The notes under the pieces were generated by a model. It was not told the origin of the DNA, did not search any database, and worked only from the letters and a program-made list of their open reading frames with translations. Below are positions 7,022 through 10,648 of a stretch of 10,648 bases of DNA, piece after piece. Where the stretch lies: positions 1-10,648 of the forward strand of contig JAKAZX010000106.1 in NCBI GenBank assembly GCA_021826485.1, read 5' to 3'. How positions within the stretch are numbered: the stretch's first letter is position 1; the number at the start of each line of letters is the position of its first letter. Source of the stretch: Pseudomonadota bacterium (lineage in GTDB: Bacteria > Pseudomonadota > Alphaproteobacteria > Acetobacterales > Acetobacteraceae). A program made the translations under genes and the position numbers.

Positions 7022-7045
7022 GCGCGCGGGCCGCCGGCCGGCTCA
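7019..7045. terminator. GC-rich dyad spanning two convergent stop codons
   Basis: TGAGC at 7019-7023 and GCTCA at 7041-7045 are inverted repeats, and each contains the stop codon of one of the two convergent genes. Between them lies a GC-only stretch with GGCC-gcc-GGCC and the perfect palindrome GCCGGCCGGC (7033-7042), allowing an interrupted hairpin. The placement fits a shared transcription end. No T-run is present, so the call is tentative. Confidence 0.35.
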
Positions 7046-8128
7046 GACGATGCCGAGCACGCGGATCAGGCCGACGCTGATCGCGCCGAGGATCAGCAGC
7101 GAGGCAGTGACCGCGGTGGTCACCCGCAGCCCGGATTTCGCGACCGCCCGCAAATCGGTGCCGAGCCCCAGCGCCGCCATGGCGATCACGGTCAGGACGT
7201 TGGTGACCGTCGCGATCGGCGCCAGGGCCGCATGCGGGATCAGCCCGGCATAGCGCAGCCCGGCGAGCGCCAGGAAACTGACGATGAACCAGGGCACCAT
7301 GTGGTGCAGCTTCGGCCCCTTCGCGCGCGGACGATCGCCGGCAGTGATGTGCGGCGGCGCCTCATCCGGCTCGTCGCGCAGCCGGCGCGTGAGCAGCGAC
7401 AGCGTCAGCACCACCGGCCCGAGCATCAGGACCCGCACCAGCTTGACCAGCGTGCCGACCTGCACCGCGAGCGCGCCCACCGGCGTGGTCGCGGCCAGCA
7501 CCTGCGGCACCGCATAGACGGTCAGTCCCGCCAGCACGCCGTACTGCATGACGCTCATGTGCAGCAGCGGCGCGAGCAGCGGCAGCAGCAGCACCACGGC
7601 CACGCCGAGCACCGCGGTGAAGGCGATGGAGGCCGCGACATCCTCGCCGTCCGCACCGATCACCGGCGCGACCGCGGCGATCGCGGAATTGCCGCAGATC
7701 GAGTTGCCGCAGGCCACCAGCGTCGCCATGCGGCGGGGCAGACCCAGCAGGCGGCCGATGCCGTAGCTGATCGCGATGGCGCAGACGACGACGCCGGCAA
7801 TGCCGACCAGCAGCGCCGGGCCCGACGCCAGCACGGCGCGCACGCTGACCGAAGCGCCCAGCAGCACCACGGCAATCTCCAGCAGCGTCTTGGCGCTGAA
7901 CGAAATGCCCGGATACCAGCGGGCATCGGGCGTCCAGGTGGTGCGGATGGCGGTGCCCACCAGGATGGCCAGCACCAGCGCCTCCAGCCATGCGCGGCCG
8001 AACAGATCAGCCTCGGCCCATTCCAGCGCCATCGCCGCCAGCGTCACCGCGGCGCAGAGCAGCACCCCCGGCAGCAGGCGCCGCAGGTGGGGGAACGGCG
8101 CCCGGCGCGTTTCGGTGGCACTCGGCAT
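7043..8128 (-). CDS. YeiH/UPF0324 family membrane protein, putative sulfate exporter
   Basis: This is an inner-membrane protein of 361 residues and about ten hydrophobic segments, of the PF03601/UPF0324 family, which databases label 'putative sulfate exporter'. Conserved family blocks are easy to see: GISFSAKTLLEIAVVLLGAS (residues 74-93), the strongly conserved GNSICGNSAIAAVAPVIGA (141-159), and TVYAVPQVLAAT (203-214). A charged cytoplasmic loop at about 248-276 separates the two halves, which end with LRYAGLIP and a helical GLGTDLRAVAKSG region. The ATG at 8128 gives a family-like start (HLRRLLPGVLL). The frame also opens at a TTG at 8188, which would add 20 atypical residues. It lies downstream of, and in the same direction as, the sulfur genes, which supports a role in moving an oxidised sulfur anion. 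The substrate has not been proven for the family in general. Confidence 0.9.
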   Translation of the reverse strand: MPSATETRRAPFPHLRRLLPGVLLCAAVTLAAMALEWAEADLFGRAWLEALVLAILVGTAIRTTWTPDARWYPGISFSAKTLLEIAVVLLGASVSVRAVLASGPALLVGIAGVVVCAIAISYGIGRLLGLPRRMATLVACGNSICGNSAIAAVAPVIGADGEDVAASIAFTAVLGVAVVLLLPLLAPLLHMSVMQYGVLAGLTVYAVPQVLAATTPVGALAVQVGTLVKLVRVLMLGPVVLTLSLLTRRLRDEPDEAPPHITAGDRPRAKGPKLHHMVPWFIVSFLALAGLRYAGLIPHAALAPIATVTNVLTVIAMAALGLGTDLRAVAKSGLRVTTAVTASLLILGAISVGLIRVLGIV

Positions 8129-8278
8129 GGCAAACCCCGGGAGGATGACTGCGCGGAAGCATCGCGCGCGGCGACCATCATCCTCCAACGCAAATAGAAG
8201 CTCGGAACGATCGCGCCGGAAGATGGATCGCCGTGGGCTCGCGCGCCCCCGCGGCGACAGCGAAGCGCCGGCCGCCCG

Positions 8279-8953
8279 TCAGCGCGGCGTTTCGCCGCCG
8301 GTCTCGGCGCGGGCGACGCAGCCGGCGCGGAGCTGCCGGGCGATCGACAGCATGAAGCGCAGCGCCTCCTGATTCTCCGGCTGCTTCATCAACGACCACA
8401 ATCCGCCGATGCCGCCGCGTGCCGGCTGGCCGGCCTGCACCTCGCGCCCGGCATTGTCCAGGCAGGCGAAGAAGTCGCTGATGAACTGAACGGCCGGCCC
8501 GCGCTCCGCCAGGTCCAGCAGCTTGTCGATCGCATCGCCCCGCGTAACCCGGTCGATCAGGCAGATCGCGCGGGTCGCGAGATCGGCAAGCCGGCTCACG
8601 ATATCGTCGCTCAGCGCGTCCTGCGCGCTGCCGACGACGCGGGCAAGCTGCACCAGCCGATCGAGGTCGCCATGCTCCACCAGCGCCACGATCGCCGGCA
8701 GGGCGCGCACGACGCCGCTGCGGTTGACGCGGTCGAGCAGATCGAGCCCGTCCGCCGCGGTGCCGGCCAGACGCCCGACGATGTCGTCGCTCAGCGCGTC
8801 CTGCGCGCTGCCGACGACGCGGGCAAGCTGCACCAGCCGATCGAGGTCGCCGGTCTCGCTCAGTGCGGCCAGCGCCTTCTCGGCGTTGCGCCAGACTTCC
8901 GCATCGGCCCCGCCGTCGCCGGGCCCCTGCGCCGCTTGCGTTGTCGCGCTCAC
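8279..8953 (-). CDS. DUF1641 protein with internal near-identical repeats
   Basis: This 224-residue protein ends in a DUF1641 segment at about 177-212 (GGIGGLWSLMKQP, then QEALRFMLSIARQLRAG). It starts at GTG 8953 with a strong GGAGGAG ribosome-binding site, 21 bp after the flavoprotein gene stops, so the two are co-transcribed. The N-terminal part is helical and duplicated: residues 35-59 and 95-119 are identical (GDLDRLVQLARVVG...DALSDDIV). The following 35 residues are only loosely similar (LLDRVNR versus LIDRVTR). DUF1641 proteins are known mainly as neighbours of SQR-like flavoproteins and of some formate dehydrogenases. They are thought to be accessory, but no biochemical function is established. 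No signal peptide or membrane segment is visible. A cytoplasmic adaptor for the flavoprotein or the sulfur carriers is the most natural guess. Confidence 0.88.
   Translation of the reverse strand: MSATTQAAQGPGDGGADAEVWRNAEKALAALSETGDLDRLVQLARVVGSAQDALSDDIVGRLAGTAADGLDLLDRVNRSGVVRALPAIVALVEHGDLDRLVQLARVVGSAQDALSDDIVSRLADLATRAICLIDRVTRGDAIDKLLDLAERGPAVQFISDFFACLDNAGREVQAGQPARGGIGGLWSLMKQPENQEALRFMLSIARQLRAGCVARAETGGETPR
8598..8671 (-). repeat. 74-bp internal repeat, copy 2 (downstream in the gene)
   Basis: This stretch matches 8778-8851 at 73 of 74 positions; the only difference, base 8603 against 8783, is synonymous in an Asp codon. It encodes residues 95-119 of the DUF1641 protein. The flanking sequence on both sides diverges immediately. 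Confidence 0.95.
8778..8851 (-). repeat. 74-bp internal repeat, copy 1 (upstream in the gene)
   Basis: This is the partner of 8598-8671, displaced by exactly 180 bp (60 codons), so both copies are read in the same frame. It encodes residues 35-59 of the DUF1641 protein. The near absence of synonymous differences points to recent duplication or gene conversion between older protein repeats. Confidence 0.95.
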
Positions 8954-8974
8954 CGTTCTCCTCCCGACCGCATG

Positions 8975-10114
8975 TCACAGCAGTCCGCGGGCAGATGCCC
9001 AGTACAGCTTGTTGTAGGCCATCTTGAAGGCATGCACGGCACCGTTCGGGGCGCGCGGCTGCGGCGGCGTGGTGTAGTTGAACATGGCGTAGGTCGCCCG
9101 GTCCTTGCCGGCCTCGATGAAGCAGAACACCTTGCCGTCGTAGCTGCGCACGGAACGGCCGATCTTGATCACCGATGCGACGTTCTCCGCCGCCACCTCG
9201 GCCTCGAAATGCGTCGTCGATCCTGCCTTGCTGATCGGTAGATTGGTGGTGTCGCCGAGCACGATGACATTCTTGCCGTGCTCGCCCTCCATGTGCAGCG
9301 AATATCGGTCGGTCGGGATCCAGCCGTTCTTGCCGAGGCCGTTCTTCTCGATCACCTCCTGCCCGCGATGCGGCGGCACTGCGACCAGCAGGTCGTATTT
9401 CACCTCCGACCCTTCCTCGCTGTGCACCACCGCCTTCTCGCCATCGACGCTCTTGATGTTGAACAGCGTCTCGTGGCGGATGCCGAGGCGGTCGAACTCG
9501 GGAGCCGCCCACTTGGCGACATTCTCCAGGCTGTGCACGCGGCCGATCGGGTAGGTGTAGTAGAACTCGGTCTTGTCCAGCAGGCCGCGATCCTTGACGA
9601 AGTCATACATGGCGAAGGTGACTTCGAGCGGGATCATCGGGCATTTGTGCGGCAGCCCGACCGCGATCACGATCCGCCCGCCCTTGAACGTGTTCAGCCG
9701 CTCGAAATACTGCAGCGCGTTCTCGGCGGAGTAGCAGTTCACCGAGTTCTCGGTCAGTCCCGGCACATCCTGCGGCGTCGGCCGGGATCCGGTTGAGATG
9801 ACGAGCATGTCATAGCCGTGGACCTTGCCGCTCTTGGTCGTGACGTGGTTCTCGGCGAGATGGAAGGTCTCGACCGGATCGACATGGAACGCGATGCCGG
9901 GTTCCAGCAGGCTCGCCTGCTCCCGTTCCAGTTCGTCCGGCGTCATGCGCCCCATCGCGACATACAGCCACCCGGGCTGATAGATGTGCTTGTCGGACGC
10001 GGAAAGCATGGTCAGGCGGACCTTGCCGGACTTCAGTTCCGACGCGACGCGGCGGGCGAGATTGTTGGCGAAGATCGTTCCGCCCATTCCGCCGCCGACC
10101 ACCAGAACTCGCAT
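8975..10114 (-). CDS. sulfide:quinone oxidoreductase-like FAD-dependent oxidoreductase
   Basis: This is a 379-residue flavoprotein of the SQR/flavocytochrome c sulfide dehydrogenase group. It carries the FAD dinucleotide motif VVGGGMGG (residues 5-12), the YDMLVISTGSRP segment (101-112), a second Rossmann-like stretch from 147 (RIVIAVGLP) and the FAD-closing VIVLGDTTNLPISKAGS (283-299). Three cysteines, C127 (NCYSAENA), C158 (HKCPMIPLE) and C331 (GKVFCFIEAG), occupy positions matching the sulfide-oxidising cysteines C128, C160 and C356 of the Acidithiobacillus enzyme. The C-terminal helical stretch AFKMAYNKLYWASARGLL resembles the membrane-contacting end of SQRs. The ribosome-binding site AGGGAGG lies 7 bases before the ATG. 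It probably oxidises sulfide or a persulfide and passes electrons to quinone. The nearby TusA and DsrE suggest that the sulfane sulfur is handed to carrier proteins. Confidence 0.88.
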   Translation of the reverse strand: MRVLVVGGGMGGTIFANNLARRVASELKSGKVRLTMLSASDKHIYQPGWLYVAMGRMTPDELEREQASLLEPGIAFHVDPVETFHLAENHVTTKSGKVHGYDMLVISTGSRPTPQDVPGLTENSVNCYSAENALQYFERLNTFKGGRIVIAVGLPHKCPMIPLEVTFAMYDFVKDRGLLDKTEFYYTYPIGRVHSLENVAKWAAPEFDRLGIRHETLFNIKSVDGEKAVVHSEEGSEVKYDLLVAVPPHRGQEVIEKNGLGKNGWIPTDRYSLHMEGEHGKNVIVLGDTTNLPISKAGSTTHFEAEVAAENVASVIKIGRSVRSYDGKVFCFIEAGKDRATYAMFNYTTPPQPRAPNGAVHAFKMAYNKLYWASARGLL

Positions 10115-10151
10115 CGCTTTCCTCCCTGTTTGCGGTTTCGGCCGTGCCGGC

Positions 10152-10385
10152 CTATTTCTTCTTGCGAACGTGCAGATGCCAGGTGCCTTGCGGATCCTGC
10201 TCGGTTCCTTCCATCTCGTGACCGACCTTGCGCACCCATTCCGGCACGTCCTTGGCCGAGCCCACGTCGGTGGACAGCAGTTCCAGCGTATCGCCGACCT
10301 GCATCTGCTTCATCGCCACGATCAGTTCCATCAGCGGCCCCGGGCAGAAGCTGCCGCGGGCATCGACGATCCGTCGTTCGCTCAT
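10152..10385 (-). CDS. tusA: TusA-family sulfur carrier protein
   Basis: This is a 77-residue sulfurtransferase/carrier with the defining N-terminal C-P-x-P motif (VDARGSFCPGPLMEL), whose Cys14 carries the persulfide. The core is complete, with LIVAMKQMQVGDTLELLSTDVGSAKDVP and then a Trp-containing helix and final strand (GTWHLHVRKKK). The ATG at 10385 gives the standard length. An upstream in-frame ATG at 10436 would run into the preceding gene and is rejected. The gene lies 19 bp after the DsrE-family gene and 37 bp before the flavoprotein gene on the same strand, which fits one operon. TusA proteins in such clusters shuttle sulfane sulfur in dissimilatory sulfur oxidation, in contrast to the tRNA-thiolation role in E. 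coli. The cluster context favours the former here. Confidence 0.93.
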   Translation of the reverse strand: MSERRIVDARGSFCPGPLMELIVAMKQMQVGDTLELLSTDVGSAKDVPEWVRKVGHEMEGTEQDPQGTWHLHVRKKK

Positions 10386-10404
10386 CGTTGGTTCCGTCCT
10401 CAAC

Positions 10405-10648
10405 TCAGAATACCAGCACCTGACCGGCTTCCGCATCGCTCAGGAATTTGGTCAGGCCGAGCGGCCCGGCAAGGTAATCCTTCAGATCGATCTCGGTCGT
10501 GTCGTTCACGTCCATCGCCATCGAGCAGGCATAGATCTTTGCGTCGCCAAGCTCGACGGCCTGCTGGAACAGATGCTCGAACGCGGGCACGTTGCGGCTT
10601 TCCATCAGCCGCCCCATCTCGCCCTCGGCGGGCGCCGGCGGCGTCGGC
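10405..10648 (-). CDS. DsrE-family protein, C-terminal part (gene runs off the window)
   Basis: Only the last 80 or so residues are present; the 5' end lies beyond base 10648. The visible part opens with a Pro/Ala-rich stretch (PTPPAPAEGE), then GRLMESRNVPAFEHLFQQA, the conserved strand-plus-cysteine KIYACSMAMDV, and the closing GPLGLTKFLSDAEAGQVLVF. The ACSMAMD cysteine corresponds to the persulfide-carrying Cys of DsrE/DsrE2-type sulfurtransferases. Together with the adjacent tusA, 19 bp downstream, this is the DsrE-TusA pair seen in many sulfur oxidisers, where sulfur passes between the two. An internal ATG at 10617 should not be taken as the start. The subfamily (DsrE2 or a shorter DsrE-like form) cannot be fixed from the fragment. 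Confidence 0.85.
   Translation of the reverse strand, partial: PTPPAPAEGEMGRLMESRNVPAFEHLFQQAVELGDAKIYACSMAMDVNDTTEIDLKDYLAGPLGLTKFLSDAEAGQVLVF

Noticed and set aside
8129..8188. Use of TTG 8188 as the start of the YeiH-family protein
   Set aside because: It adds 20 charged residues not expected for the family and no ribosome-binding site precedes it. The ATG at 8128 fits better, though not decisively.
7232..8197. A 321-codon plus-strand frame opposite the YeiH-family gene
   Set aside because: The Gln/His/Arg-rich translation is typical of the complement of a membrane protein gene; the minus strand carries the conserved GNSICGNSA motif.
8178..9512. A 444-codon minus-strand frame overlapping the DUF1641 and flavoprotein genes in another frame
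   Set aside because: Both overlapped genes have clear motifs, good ribosome-binding sites and correct lengths. The overlapping frame is low-complexity Arg/Gly/Ala; its apparent internal repeat simply reflects the real 74-bp repeat.
10386..10436. A 94-residue form of TusA starting at 10436
   Set aside because: It would overlap the end of the DsrE-family gene and add 17 residues with no resemblance to TusA; starting at 10385 gives the standard compact protein.

Overview
The window is 10.6 kb of very GC-rich, gene-dense bacterial DNA. GTG starts, short intergenic gaps and protein families typical of Alphaproteobacteria suggest an alphaproteobacterium, perhaps Acetobacteraceae. That placement is inferred from composition and protein flavour, not from a phylogenetic marker. 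No tRNA, rRNA, CRISPR array, transposase or integrase is visible.

Left part (1-3762, plus strand): the 3' end of purD is followed by a MarR-type regulator and a tightly overlapping emrA/emrB-like pair (membrane fusion protein and 14-TM MFS pump). This is the classic layout of a regulated drug-efflux operon, but no outer-membrane TolC partner is present. A palindrome and a -10-like box just ahead of marR suggest a nearly leaderless, possibly autoregulated transcript.

Middle part (3782-7021): a small TfoX N-terminal-domain protein (minus) is divergent from an SDR-fold protein (plus) whose catalytic Tyr and Lys are replaced. The SDR gene runs into a convergent PfkB-family, adenosine kinase-like sugar/nucleoside kinase gene (minus), and the two stop codons overlap. 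Divergent from the kinase is a short exported pair: a glycine-zipper lipoprotein and a secreted Gly/Asn/His/Asp-rich protein of unknown function.

Right part (7043-10648, minus strand): a probable sulfur-handling cluster. In transcription order it holds a DsrE-family protein (cut by the window end), a TusA-family sulfur carrier, a sulfide:quinone oxidoreductase-like flavoprotein with three cysteines at SQR-like positions, a DUF1641 protein and, after a 150-bp gap, a YeiH/UPF0324 'putative sulfate exporter' family membrane protein. A plausible reading is sulfide or polysulfide oxidation at the membrane, protein-bound sulfane sulfur transfer, and export of an oxidised sulfur anion. The DUF1641 gene carries an almost perfect 74-bp internal duplication at a 180-bp period. 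The sulfur cluster, that repeat and the catalytically degenerate SDR are the points most worth following up.
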